From JAAFHN01 sp031421855 (GTDB lineage: Bacteria > Pseudomonadota > Gammaproteobacteria > Burkholderiales > Burkholderiaceae_C), in assembly GCA_031421855.1 (NCBI GenBank), contig JANOPN010000096.1, positions 1 through 50,431 on the forward strand: a stretch of DNA of 50,431 bases, written 5' to 3'. The position numbers were made by a program, and so were the translations under genes. The notes under the pieces were generated by a model. That model did not search any database and was not told the origin of the DNA. It worked only from the letters and a program-made list of their open reading frames with translations. Position 1 is the first letter of the stretch. Each line of letters opens with the position of its first letter. This document shows positions 39,768 to 47,964 of this stretch, one piece after another.

Positions 39768-40991
39768 TTGAAGAAATATACCTTTCGGGTCGTGGCATTT
39801 ATTGGGTTCGTTGCTGCTTTTTTTGCATCAGTGGCTCCGGTTTCTGCCCAAAAACTGCAAGTTGACCCCGCTGCCGCGGTATCGAGTCAAGCTGCGCCAG
39901 CGCCAGCCGTTCAAAGCGCCCCGATGGTGGGTGGCATACAAAGTCAAAGCATCTTTGAAGTTAAGCCTGACGCATCTGCCGACCCCAATTACGCCAAGCA
40001 AAGTAACGCCGAGAGAAACAGAGTTCAGCCTGGCAACAATGCACCGATGTGGCGTGATGTGGGCAAAGGCGTTGCGGGCGTCACCAACTTCCCGACTCGC
40101 GACAACCCCGAAGCCGGAACCTTGATACAACCCATGGTGCAGTACCCGGGTTTGTCGCGTCCAACCAATGCGGGCGAGGCTTGGCGGCAGGTGCGCAACG
40201 GCATCATCATTCCTTACGGCGGGTCGGTGATCTTGATCGCCTTGTTGGCACTCAGTTTGTTCTATTTTGGCAAGGGCGAGCTCAAGCAACACGGCGTCGA
40301 TACCGGTCGCAAGATTGAGCGCTTCACTTATGTCGAGCGCGCGGCTCATTGGACCAACGCGATTGCATTTTGTGTGCTGGCGATCTCAGGCATCGTGATG
40401 GCGTTTGGTAAGTATATTTTGCTGCCCGTCATTGGCTTGCAGTTGTTTGGCTGGCTCACTTATGCGCTCAAAAACGCCCACAACTTTGTCGGGCCGCTCT
40501 TCGTGGTGTCCTTGATTGTGGTCATCATCACGTTTGCTCGCGACAATTTGCCCAGTAAAGAAGACTTGGCTTGGCTGCTCAAGGCGGGAGGTTTGTTTGG
40601 TGGCAAAGAAGTGCCGTCGCACCGATTCAACGCAGGTGAAAAGGTTGTGTTCTGGGGCGGCGTTTTTGTTCTTGGCTTGGTCGTTGCCGTGTCGGGTTTG
40701 GTGCTTAACCATTTGGTGCCCGGCATGGTCTTCACCCGGGATGTGATGCAGATCTCAAACATGATTCACGGCGGAGCTGCGATGCTGATGATGACGCTCT
40801 TTTTGGGGCACATCTACATGGGCACGATTGGCATGCAGGGCGCGTACCAAGGCATGAAAACCGGCTATGTTGACGAAACTTGGGCTAAAGAGCACCACGA
40901 GATGTGGCACGACGACATCAAGTCCGGCAAGATTCCCGCGCAACGCACGCCAGGCGACCCCAGCTTGGCGGCGAGCACGGTTCGCGTCTGA
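39768..40991 (+). CDS. Formate dehydrogenase cytochrome b gamma subunit
   Basis: This 407-residue membrane anchor and quinone reductase subunit starts with a signal-like segment (KKYTFRVVAFIGFVAAFFASVAPVSA) and a polar periplasmic part. Four cytochrome-b helices follow: ERAAHWTNAIAFCVLAISG, NAHNFVGPLFVVSLIVV, FWGGVFVLGLVVAVSGLVL and MIHGGAAMLMMTLFLGHIYMGTIGM, whose His residues fit heme-b ligands of the FdnI/FdoI family. TTG 39768 was chosen because AGGAG (39757-39761) lies six bases upstream and it yields the signal peptide; no ATG serves. The extra N-terminal periplasmic extension is longer than in E. coli FdnI. Confidence 0.9.
   Translation: MKKYTFRVVAFIGFVAAFFASVAPVSAQKLQVDPAAAVSSQAAPAPAVQSAPMVGGIQSQSIFEVKPDASADPNYAKQSNAERNRVQPGNNAPMWRDVGKGVAGVTNFPTRDNPEAGTLIQPMVQYPGLSRPTNAGEAWRQVRNGIIIPYGGSVILIALLALSLFYFGKGELKQHGVDTGRKIERFTYVERAAHWTNAIAFCVLAISGIVMAFGKYILLPVIGLQLFGWLTYALKNAHNFVGPLFVVSLIVVIITFARDNLPSKEDLAWLLKAGGLFGGKEVPSHRFNAGEKVVFWGGVFVLGLVVAVSGLVLNHLVPGMVFTRDVMQISNMIHGGAAMLMMTLFLGHIYMGTIGMQGAYQGMKTGYVDETWAKEHHEMWHDDIKSGKIPAQRTPGDPSLAASTVRV
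39797..39828 (-). repeat. Possible repeat-derived segment in the gamma-subunit signal peptide
   Basis: GTCGTGGCATTTATTGGGTT followed by CGTTGCTGC resembles the right half of the repeat family in reverse orientation and is read in the frame used by the other minus-oriented copies (FIGFVA). Only about half of the element matches, so chance similarity in a hydrophobic segment is possible. Confidence 0.3.
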
Positions 40992-41038
40992 TTGGCTGCG
41001 CCGCAACACAAAACAAAACAGATTTGAGGATTGACACC

Positions 41039-41374
41039 ATGAGATTCGCCCGCACCAGCATCGTTGCCAGTGTTTTGACGTTCGCCGCTTTGGGCGCGAA
41101 CGCCAAACTGGTTTCAGCGCCACTCAGTGATGAGGCCAAGGCCAAAGCGGCGGAGACCGCCGGTAAAACGGCCCACACCGGCAAGGTTGATGGCTACAAA
41201 CTGTGTGTGTCGATGGAAAAAACCGCTGCGCATTGGGCTAAATCCGCAAAAGGCTTGGGTAAAGAAGCCAAACCCGCCACAGCAACTCCGGCATGCGCTG
41301 ACCCTGGCGCGTTTGTGTGGCCCCTGCCTGCTGCTGCCGTTGCACCGGTGGCCGCGGCCCCAGTCAAGAAATAG
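41039..41374 (+). CDS. Small exported protein at the end of the formate dehydrogenase operon
   Basis: This 111-residue protein has a clear N-terminal signal peptide (FARTSIVASVLTFAALGANA). A Lys/Ala-rich helix-prone region, two cysteines (KLCVSM and PACADP) and an Ala/Pro/Val-rich tail follow. I do not recognise the family. ATG 41039 is preceded by a GAGGA stretch. It is the last gene before an intrinsic terminator, so it belongs to the membrane formate dehydrogenase operon. A periplasmic role is inferred only from the signal peptide. Confidence 0.72.
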   Translation: MRFARTSIVASVLTFAALGANAKLVSAPLSDEAKAKAAETAGKTAHTGKVDGYKLCVSMEKTAAHWAKSAKGLGKEAKPATATPACADPGAFVWPLPAAAVAPVAAAPVKK

Positions 41375-41395
41375 CGCGACTTCACCCCAACAAAC

Positions 41396-41423
41396 AGGCC
41401 GCGTTTCAAGCTCGCGGCCTTTT
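41396..41423 (+). terminator. Intrinsic terminator of the membrane formate dehydrogenase operon
   Basis: An eight-base-pair stem AGGCCGCG (41396-41403) / CGCGGCCT (41413-41420) with a nine-base loop is followed by a short T run. It separates the fdhA-B-gamma operon from fdhD. Confidence 0.8.
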
Positions 41424-41441
41424 GCTTTGTATGCTCCGGCA

Positions 41442-42302
41442 ATGACTTTGATTTCGACACACATGCCTCGGTTAACGAGTGCCCAAGCGCCGCTGACCCG
41501 TGAGGTGACCGCGCTGAATGAGCGGGGCGAGATTGAGGCGTTGTCGATCCCGGCCGAACGGGCGCTGACTGTTTATGTCGACAAGACCGAGCTGGTCACC
41601 ATCATGACGCTGGGTGCCGCTCCCGAGCTGCTGGTCTTGGGCTGGCTTCGCAACCAGCGCTTGGCGATGGACGTGGCCGAGGTTGAGTCAATCACCGTCG
41701 ACTGGGACTGCGGCGAGCACGGCGAGGGTGCTGCGGCTGTGGCCACCCGCAGCGGCTTGATGCAATTGAATGAGAAAACCGCCAAGAAAACCGTGACCAC
41801 CGGCTGCGGGCAGGGCAGTGTGTATGGCGGCTTGATGGACAACATCGACGCTGTGACCTTAAGCCCCGACGCACGCATCAGCCAAGCGCAGTTGTACGGG
41901 CTGCTCAACGCGATTCGCTTGAAAGAAACCACCTACAAGTCGGCGGGTTCAGTCCATGGCTGCGCCTTGTTTGATGGGCCTGAGCTTCTGTACTTTGTGG
42001 AAGACGTGGGTCGCCACAACGCGATTGACACGATTGCGGGTTGGATGTGGTTAAACGGCATCAACGGCAGCGACAAAACCTTTTACACGACCGGGCGGCT
42101 CACAAGCGAGATGGTGATGAAGGCCGCGCAAATGGGCATCGCCATTGTGGTGAGCCGAAGCGGCATCACCCAAATGGGCCACGAGATTGCCGAGCGCTTG
42201 GGCGTTTGCACCGTCGGGCGCGCCATGAATCGGCGATTTTTGGCCTACACCGGCTTGCAGCGCCTGACCCTGGATGCGAGCCTGGCCGATGCACGCGCCT
42301 GA
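41442..42302 (+). CDS. fdhD: Formate dehydrogenase sulfurtransferase FdhD
   Basis: This 286-residue protein is needed to sulfurate the molybdenum cofactor of formate dehydrogenases. It has RALTVYVDKTELVTIMTLG, the central VTTGCGQGSVYGG, SAGSVHGCALF, VEDVGRHNAIDTIAG and GRLTSEMVMKAAQMGIAIVVSRSG. The family's usual CxxC at this point is reduced: Cys122 is present, but the second position (125) is Gly. ATG 41442 is used; readings further upstream run through the previous gene and the terminator. Its stop overlaps the start of the fused FdsG-FdsB gene, so it is coupled to the cytosolic formate dehydrogenase while probably serving both enzymes. Confidence 0.92.
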   Translation: MTLISTHMPRLTSAQAPLTREVTALNERGEIEALSIPAERALTVYVDKTELVTIMTLGAAPELLVLGWLRNQRLAMDVAEVESITVDWDCGEHGEGAAAVATRSGLMQLNEKTAKKTVTTGCGQGSVYGGLMDNIDAVTLSPDARISQAQLYGLLNAIRLKETTYKSAGSVHGCALFDGPELLYFVEDVGRHNAIDTIAGWMWLNGINGSDKTFYTTGRLTSEMVMKAAQMGIAIVVSRSGITQMGHEIAERLGVCTVGRAMNRRFLAYTGLQRLTLDASLADARA

Positions 42303-44091
42303 ACCCGTCGTTTTGGGCACGCCCGCTGACTTGCGCAACTCAGCTAAGGCCGGTGCCAAAGCAAAAACCACCTTGAAGGGCCGCCAAGCAACGCCCGATG
42401 ATCTGGCCACCGTGCGAGCCCTGATTGGCGAGCCACCCGATACGGATGGCTACCCGCGCGACGAGCTCATTGAGTATTTGCACCGCTTGAACGACGCGCA
42501 CCGCTGCTTGCGCAAGCCGCATTTGGTCGCGCTGGCTCAGCTCATGCGCTTGTCGATGGTTGAGGTGATGGAGGTCGCCACTTTTTATCACCACTTCGAT
42601 GTGTTGGAGGCGGACGAAGTTGCGCCGCTGTTGGTGGTGCGGTCGTGCGACGGACTCAGTTGTGAACTGGCGGGCGGCGATGCGGTTGCCGGGTCGATCC
42701 GGGTGCGCGAAGGGGTGAGCATTCGGCGAGCGCCCTGCATTGGCCAGTGTGATCACGCGCCCGCCGTGGCGGTGGGGCAGCGCGTCGTGCAAGCGGCTGA
42801 TGCTGCGTCGATTGAGGTCGAAATCGACCGCCAAATCGGCTTTTTGACGAAAAATAGTCCGTTGGTCTCCGAATCTATTGGGTTTGTTGCTACTAAATTA
42901 GGAGTAATTGCAGACTCACCAGAAGTCGACTTCGACGCCTACCTTGCAGCCGGTGGCTACGCGCTTTGGCAGGCAACCCGGTCAGGTGAGCGTGCACCCC
43001 ATGACATCATCGCCAGCTTGACCGATGCGGGGCTTCGGGGCTTGGGCGGCGCGGGTTTTGGCGCGGGTCGCAAGTGGGGCATCGTGCGCGATTTTGTGCA
43101 GCGCTCGGGCAAACCAGGGTTGATGGTGGTCAACTTGGACGAAGGCGAGCCCGGCACATTCAAAGACCGCGACTGCCTGAGCCGCGACCCACACCGCATG
43201 ATCGAAGGCATGCTGATTGCCGCCGAAGTCGTCGGTGTGGAGAGGGTCTACATCTACCTGCGCGACGAGTACCACGCGCTTCGTGGCATGTTGCAAGTTG
43301 AACTCGAGCGCATGCGTGCGCGCTTTGCCGATGCAACAAGCATCGTGCTCAGGCGCGGAGCGGGCGCTTACATCTGCGGCGAAGAATCCGCCCTCATTGA
43401 GAGCTTGGAGGGCAAGCGCGGCGAGCCAAGGCTGCGCCCGCCCTATATTGCCCAGCAAGGTTTGTTTGGCCGCCCCACCTTGGCACACAACGGCGAGACC
43501 TTGGCTTGGGTGCGTGACATCGTTGAGCATGGGCCGGTGTTTTTCAGCGGGCATGGACGGCGTGGGCGCACGGGCCTTCGCCGATTCAGCGTCAGCGGCC
43601 GGGTCGCGCGCCCCGGTGTCAAGCTCGCGCCGGCTGGCATTTCGCTGCAGGAGTTGATTGACGAGCACTGTGGCGGCATGCTGGCGGGGTTTGAGTTGTA
43701 CGGCTTTTTGCCGGGCGGAGCCAGCGGCGGCATTTTTCCGGCGAGTTTGGCCGATATCGCGCTTGACTTTGATACCTTGCAGCCCTTGGGCGGCTTCATC
43801 GGCTCAGCCGCGGTCATCGTCCTGGGCAAGTCTGCGACTCAGACCGATTGGGCGCGTGACGCGGCCCTCAACATGATGCGATTTTTTGCCCACGAGAGCT
43901 GCGGGCAATGCACCCCGTGCCGCGTCGGTACTGCCAAAGCTGCGCAGTTGATGACCGCACGAAGCTGGGACTTTGACACCCTGAACGACTTGAATGCCGT
44001 CATGGCCGACGCCAGCATTTGCGGCTTGGGGCAGGCCGCGCCCAACCCGGTGCAATGTGTGCAACGCTACTTTGCGGATGAGGTCGCATGA
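42289..44091 (+). CDS. NAD-dependent formate dehydrogenase, fused FdsG-FdsB (NuoE-NuoF-like) subunit
   Basis: This 600-residue diaphorase subunit would pass electrons from the alpha subunit to NAD+. The N-terminal NuoE-like domain (about residues 20-185) carries the [2Fe-2S] ligands CDGLSC and CIGQC. The NuoF-like domain has the FMN/NADH loops GLRGLGGAGFGAGRKW and DEGEPGTFKDRD, GAGAYICGEESALIESLEG, and the [4Fe-4S] motif ESCGQCTPCR. The fusion resembles FDH1B of Methylobacterium. The junction (about residues 191-202) is a repeat copy. ATG 42289 is preferred; ATG 42274 is possible. It overlaps fdhD and is coupled (ATGA) to fdsA. Confidence 0.9.
   Translation: MHAPEPVVLGTPADLRNSAKAGAKAKTTLKGRQATPDDLATVRALIGEPPDTDGYPRDELIEYLHRLNDAHRCLRKPHLVALAQLMRLSMVEVMEVATFYHHFDVLEADEVAPLLVVRSCDGLSCELAGGDAVAGSIRVREGVSIRRAPCIGQCDHAPAVAVGQRVVQAADAASIEVEIDRQIGFLTKNSPLVSESIGFVATKLGVIADSPEVDFDAYLAAGGYALWQATRSGERAPHDIIASLTDAGLRGLGGAGFGAGRKWGIVRDFVQRSGKPGLMVVNLDEGEPGTFKDRDCLSRDPHRMIEGMLIAAEVVGVERVYIYLRDEYHALRGMLQVELERMRARFADATSIVLRRGAGAYICGEESALIESLEGKRGEPRLRPPYIAQQGLFGRPTLAHNGETLAWVRDIVEHGPVFFSGHGRRGRTGLRRFSVSGRVARPGVKLAPAGISLQELIDEHCGGMLAGFELYGFLPGGASGGIFPASLADIALDFDTLQPLGGFIGSAAVIVLGKSATQTDWARDAALNMMRFFAHESCGQCTPCRVGTAKAAQLMTARSWDFDTLNDLNAVMADASICGLGQAAPNPVQCVQRYFADEVA
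42859..42894 (-). repeat. Interspersed repeat copy at the FdsG-FdsB junction
   Basis: The reverse complement reads TAGTAGCAACAAACCCAATA, then GATTCGGAGACCAAC. It is read in frame as PLVSESIGFVATK, exactly between the two domains that are separate proteins in other formate dehydrogenases. Confidence 0.85.
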
Positions 44092-46937
44092 ACGCCCGAG
44101 TCAATTTGCCCAAAATAGAATTCCAGCTCAACGGCTTGGCTTGCCAGGCCATGGCTGGCGACACCATCCTTGACGCTGCTCGTCGTGCCGGTGTGCAAGT
44201 GCCCACTTTGTGCCACTCAAGCCATTTGGGCTCGGCCGGTGCAGCCGGCAATTGCCGCGCTTGTGTGGTCGAGGTCGCGGGTGAGCGCACGCTGGCGGCG
44301 AGTTGCTGCCGCTTGGTTCAAGCCGACATGCAGGTGCAAACCGACAGCCCGCGCGCGCTGAAAAGTCAACGCATGGTGCTTGAGATGCTGCTTGCCGACA
44401 TGCCAAGCCAGGGGCGAACCACTGCGGGCGATCACGGCGAGTTGAGCCTTTGGGCTGATCGCTTGGGCGTCACGCCGCGGGCTGCGCTGGCTGAAATGCG
44501 CCGCGAGCCGCTCGGCGTTGACCTCAGCCATCCGGCCATGCAGGTCAATTTAGATGCCTGTATTCAGTGCACCCGCTGCGTGCGCGCATGCCGCGACGTG
44601 CAGGTCAACGACGTCATCGGCATGGCCAAACGCGGCTCTGACGCAACCGTCATTTTCGACCTCGCTGACCCCATGGGAGCCAGCACCTGCGTGGGCTGCG
44701 GCGAATGTGTGCAGGCCTGCCCGACTGGTGCGCTCATGCCCGCAGTCGTCACAACACCAGATCGCTCGGTTGATTCCGTCTGCCCTTACTGCGGCGTGGG
44801 CTGCCAGCTGACCTACCAAGTGGCCCAAGAAAAAATCGTCGAGGTCATCGGGCGCGACGGCCCCGCCAACCAAGGGCGGCTGTGTGTCAAAGGTCGCTTT
44901 GGGTTTGATCACATCCACCACCCCGACCGCCTCACCCGACCACTGATTCGCAAGATCGGCGCACCCAAAACCGTGCCCGCTGACTCCCGCACAGCCGACT
45001 GGCGAACAAGCTTTCGCGAGGCCACGTGGGACGAAGCCCTCGATTTTGCTGCGGCTGAGTTGCTGCGCCTTCGCGACTTAAACGGCGGCCCAGCGAGTGG
45101 ATTCAAAGCCTTGGCCGGTTTTGGCTCGGCCAAAGGCAGCAACGAAGAAGCCTATTTGTTCCAAAAGCTTGTGCGCACCGCGTTTGGCAGCCACAACGTC
45201 GACCACTGCACCCGCTTGTGCCACGCCTCCAGTGTGGCGGCGCTCTTAGAGGGCGTGGGCTCAGGCGCGGTCAGCAACCCGGTGATCGACGTGCTCCAGG
45301 CTGAGGTCATCTTGGTCATCGGTGCCAACCCCAGCAGCAACCACCCGGTCGCGGCCAGTTTCATCAAAAACGCCGCGCAGCGTGGGGCCAAACTCATCTT
45401 GGCCGACCCCCGCCGAACTGACCTAGCCCGACACGCCTGGCGCGTCATGCAGTTCAAGCCCGACACCGATGTCTTGCTGCTCAACGCCATGATTCACGTG
45501 GTTTTGGCTGATCAAAACGGTTTTTCAACATCAAATCAGCCTTTGGTCACCGGATTCATTCGCTCCAGTGCTACTGATTTGGTAGCGTTGAGGGAGCAAG
45601 TTGCGCCGTACTCGCCGGAGGCCGTCGCGGCCCAATGCGGCGTTGACGCCGCCACCATTCGCGAATGTGCCCGCGCATTTGCGCAGGCCAAGGGCGCGAT
45701 GATCTTGTGGGGCATGGGCATCAGCCAGCACGTGCACGGCACCGACAACGCGCGGGCTTTGATTGCGCTGAGCACGGTTGCCGGACAAATTGGCAGAGCA
45801 GGCAGCGGTTTGCACCCCCTGCGCGGCCAAAACAACGTGCAAGGGGCCAGCGACGCAGGCCTCATCCCGATGATGCTGCCCAACTACCAGCGCGTCACCG
45901 ATGCCCCAAGTAGGGCTTGGTTTGAGCAGTTTTGGGGCACGCCGCTCGATGCCGAGCCTGGCCTCACCGTGGTCGAGATCCTCAACAAAGCGCTGGCTGA
46001 CGAAGGCGACCCCCAAAAAATTCGCGGCCTCTACGTCATGGGCGAAAACCCCGCCATGAGCGACCCCGACCTCCACCACGCCCGCCAGGCTCTGGCCAGC
46101 CTTGAGCATTTGGTTGTGCAAGACATCTTCATGACCGAGACCGCTTGGCTGGCTGATGTCGTGCTGCCCGCCAGTGCTTGGCCCGAGAAGGTTGGCACCG
46201 TCACCAACACCGACCGAATCGTGCAGCTTGGCCGGCGAGCCGTGAACCCACCCGGTGATGCGCGGCCTGATTTGTGGATCATTCAGCAGCTCGCCCGGCG
46301 ACTCGGTCAAGACTGGCAGTACCCCCTGAACCAAGACGACGGCGCGGCATCGGTCTTTGCCGAGCTGCGTTTAAGCATGCACGGCGCGCGCACCGGCGCG
46401 CCCGGTGTGGCCAATCCGTTTGAGGGCATCACCTGGGCGCGCTTGCAGGCGCAAGGGGCCGTCACCTACCCCTGCGCCAGCGTTGACGCGCCGGGTGAGT
46501 CCATCATTTTCAAAGACCATTTCCCCACCCCCAGCGGCTTGGCCAAGCTCGTGCCCGTGGGCTTCAAGCCTGCCGCCGAGGTGCCAGACGCCGACTACCC
46601 GTTCATTCTCATCACCGGGCGGGTGTTGGAGCATTGGCACACCGGCAGCATGACCCGACGCAGCAGCACGCTGGATGCGCTTGAGCCCGCCGCCACCGTG
46701 TCCCTCAACCCGTTCGATGCCCAGGCCCTCGGCTTGCGTTCGGGCGACTTCACCCAAGTCCAATCCCGGCGCGGCCAAGTCACAGCCGAAGTCAAACTCG
46801 ACCCCGGCACACCGGTGGGCAGCGTCTTCATGGCCTTTGCCTTCGCTGAGGCAGCAGCCAACTTGCTCACCCACGCCGCGCTCGACCCCATCGGCAAGAT
46901 CCCTGAGTTCAAGTTTTGTGCGGTGAAGTTGGTTTAG
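44088..46937 (+). CDS. fdsA: NAD-dependent formate dehydrogenase catalytic alpha subunit
   Basis: This 949-residue cytosolic molybdo- or tungsto-enzyme oxidises formate. From the N-terminus there is a [2Fe-2S] ferredoxin domain (CHSSHLGSAGAAGNCRACVVEV), a His/Cys and two [4Fe-4S] motifs (CIQCTRCVRACRD and CVGCGECVQACP), then CPYCGVGCQL of the catalytic domain. The active site is DHCTRLCHAS with Cys378 followed by His379, and the C-terminal domain has LITGRVLEHWHTGSMTRRS. No signal peptide is seen. Residues about 484-497 (PLVTGFIRSSATD) come from a repeat copy. It is coupled to the fused beta gene; no fdsC or fdsD follows. Confidence 0.94.
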   Translation: MNARVNLPKIEFQLNGLACQAMAGDTILDAARRAGVQVPTLCHSSHLGSAGAAGNCRACVVEVAGERTLAASCCRLVQADMQVQTDSPRALKSQRMVLEMLLADMPSQGRTTAGDHGELSLWADRLGVTPRAALAEMRREPLGVDLSHPAMQVNLDACIQCTRCVRACRDVQVNDVIGMAKRGSDATVIFDLADPMGASTCVGCGECVQACPTGALMPAVVTTPDRSVDSVCPYCGVGCQLTYQVAQEKIVEVIGRDGPANQGRLCVKGRFGFDHIHHPDRLTRPLIRKIGAPKTVPADSRTADWRTSFREATWDEALDFAAAELLRLRDLNGGPASGFKALAGFGSAKGSNEEAYLFQKLVRTAFGSHNVDHCTRLCHASSVAALLEGVGSGAVSNPVIDVLQAEVILVIGANPSSNHPVAASFIKNAAQRGAKLILADPRRTDLARHAWRVMQFKPDTDVLLLNAMIHVVLADQNGFSTSNQPLVTGFIRSSATDLVALREQVAPYSPEAVAAQCGVDAATIRECARAFAQAKGAMILWGMGISQHVHGTDNARALIALSTVAGQIGRAGSGLHPLRGQNNVQGASDAGLIPMMLPNYQRVTDAPSRAWFEQFWGTPLDAEPGLTVVEILNKALADEGDPQKIRGLYVMGENPAMSDPDLHHARQALASLEHLVVQDIFMTETAWLADVVLPASAWPEKVGTVTNTDRIVQLGRRAVNPPGDARPDLWIIQQLARRLGQDWQYPLNQDDGAASVFAELRLSMHGARTGAPGVANPFEGITWARLQAQGAVTYPCASVDAPGESIIFKDHFPTPSGLAKLVPVGFKPAAEVPDADYPFILITGRVLEHWHTGSMTRRSSTLDALEPAATVSLNPFDAQALGLRSGDFTQVQSRRGQVTAEVKLDPGTPVGSVFMAFAFAEAAANLLTHAALDPIGKIPEFKFCAVKLV
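45539..45576 (-). repeat. Interspersed repeat copy inside fdsA
   Basis: The reverse complement ends AATGAATCCGGTGACCAAAG after a partly diverged TAGCAC section. It is read in frame as PLVTGFIRSSAT, the frame also used by the metG and FdsG-FdsB copies. The flanking molybdopterin domain is intact. Confidence 0.7.
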
Positions 46938-46989
46938 GGCTAACACTCAGATCTGAATTGGATAGAAATGTTAATCTATAGCTTCACAG

Positions 46990-47475
46990 ATGTATTGTTT
47001 AACTGAGATTGACCTGACGGATTTCCTCGATGGCGCGTCTTCCGCGCCGAATCGACTTAGGCTGGTGTCCCGGTGTCATGATCCGATGCAAAAAACGTCG
47101 GCTGAGGTGTTTTTGGCCGTAAAAGCGATGGAGAAAAGCGATCAACGGCAGGCAATTGCAGGGCTCAAATACATGCTAAAGCTCGCGCAATTGGGAAAAC
47201 CGTTTGGACAGTTGTTGGACAAGAAGGCTGTGCATGAAGCGTTTGCACCCTTTTACTGCGACGTGACTAAACGCAACGAGACGATCTGGCGATACCGCCA
47301 CGGGGATGTTCGAATATTGTTTTACTACGCAGCAGACAAAGTAGTTTTGCTGACGCACACCTTGGTTAAACGGACCGACAAGCTTGCAACTAGAGAGAAA
47401 AATGTCGCGACGCAGGCGGTGATTGAGTTTTTAGAAGCATCCCGATCAGGCTCTGGCCTGCGTTGGATTGAATGA
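46990..47475 (+). CDS. RelE/HigB-like toxin (Gp49 family)
   Basis: This protein of 161 residues or fewer is predicted to be an mRNA-cleaving toxin. The conserved part runs from about residue 36: AEVFLAVKAMEK, IAGLKYMLKLAQLGKPFGQLL, then the core RYRHGDVRILFYYAADKVVLLTHTLVKRTDKL, which matches the HigB/Gp49 beta-sheet with basic and aromatic residues. ATG 46990 gives 161 residues; ATG 47086 would give a more typical size of about 129. It is immediately followed by an XRE antitoxin and a SecB-like gene, the order of toxin-antitoxin-chaperone operons. Confidence 0.82.
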   Translation: MYCLTEIDLTDFLDGASSAPNRLRLVSRCHDPMQKTSAEVFLAVKAMEKSDQRQAIAGLKYMLKLAQLGKPFGQLLDKKAVHEAFAPFYCDVTKRNETIWRYRHGDVRILFYYAADKVVLLTHTLVKRTDKLATREKNVATQAVIEFLEASRSGSGLRWIE

Positions 47476-47487
47476 AGTGAGTTGACC

Positions 47488-47964
47488 ATGAAACATAAGT
47501 CTCTTTTTGGTGATTTGATCGCGGAACATGAAGGTTTGGCCGCAGAGCTGAAATCAGTCGACGTTGCGGCTGATTTGGTGCTTTTGCTGCACCATGCGGG
47601 TCAATCACGTGCCCAGCTTTCGCGTAGCATGGGTGTCAGTCGTGCTCGGGTGACCCAAGTGCTATCTGGTCGAGAAAATCTGACCGTACAGACCGTCGCC
47701 GTTGTTTGCTCTGCGCTCGGGTACACGTTCGACACGGTGTTTCGAAAAGCAGCTGAAGACGCGCCCATGCAGCCATGGGAGCGTGAGCGTGGAGTGACAT
47801 TGGAGATGAGCGACGAGCCCAATCTCGCCAGCTGGATGAGTCGAAAGACCATGACCCCGATGGCTGGGCGGTTCAGTGGGGCCTTTGAAGTTCAGTTTTC
47901 TGAGGCTCAAATGATTCCTTCCAACGACCAACAAGCGCTCAAAGAGTCACTCTGTGCAGCTTAG
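47488..47964 (+). CDS. XRE-family antitoxin (HigA-like) with long C-terminal tail
   Basis: This 158-residue protein has a helix-turn-helix in the middle (QSRAQLSRSMGVSRARVTQVLSGRENLTVQTVAVVCSALGYTFDTVF). A C-terminal region of about 70 residues follows (from PWERERG to ALKESLCAA), with several aromatic and hydrophobic positions. In the Mycobacterium tuberculosis HigA1 system such a tail is the chaperone-addiction segment recognised by the SecB-like partner; that role here is inferred. ATG 47488 is used. It overlaps the chaperone gene by 11 bp. Confidence 0.85.
   Translation: MKHKSLFGDLIAEHEGLAAELKSVDVAADLVLLLHHAGQSRAQLSRSMGVSRARVTQVLSGRENLTVQTVAVVCSALGYTFDTVFRKAAEDAPMQPWERERGVTLEMSDEPNLASWMSRKTMTPMAGRFSGAFEVQFSEAQMIPSNDQQALKESLCAA

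Noticed and set aside
41127..41441. Long N-terminal extension of FdhD
   Set aside because: It would run through the preceding exported-protein gene and an intrinsic terminator; FdhD similarity begins after ATG 41442.
45531..46334. 267-codon minus-strand frame inside fdsA
   Set aside because: Shadow of fdsA; no motifs and no ribosome site.
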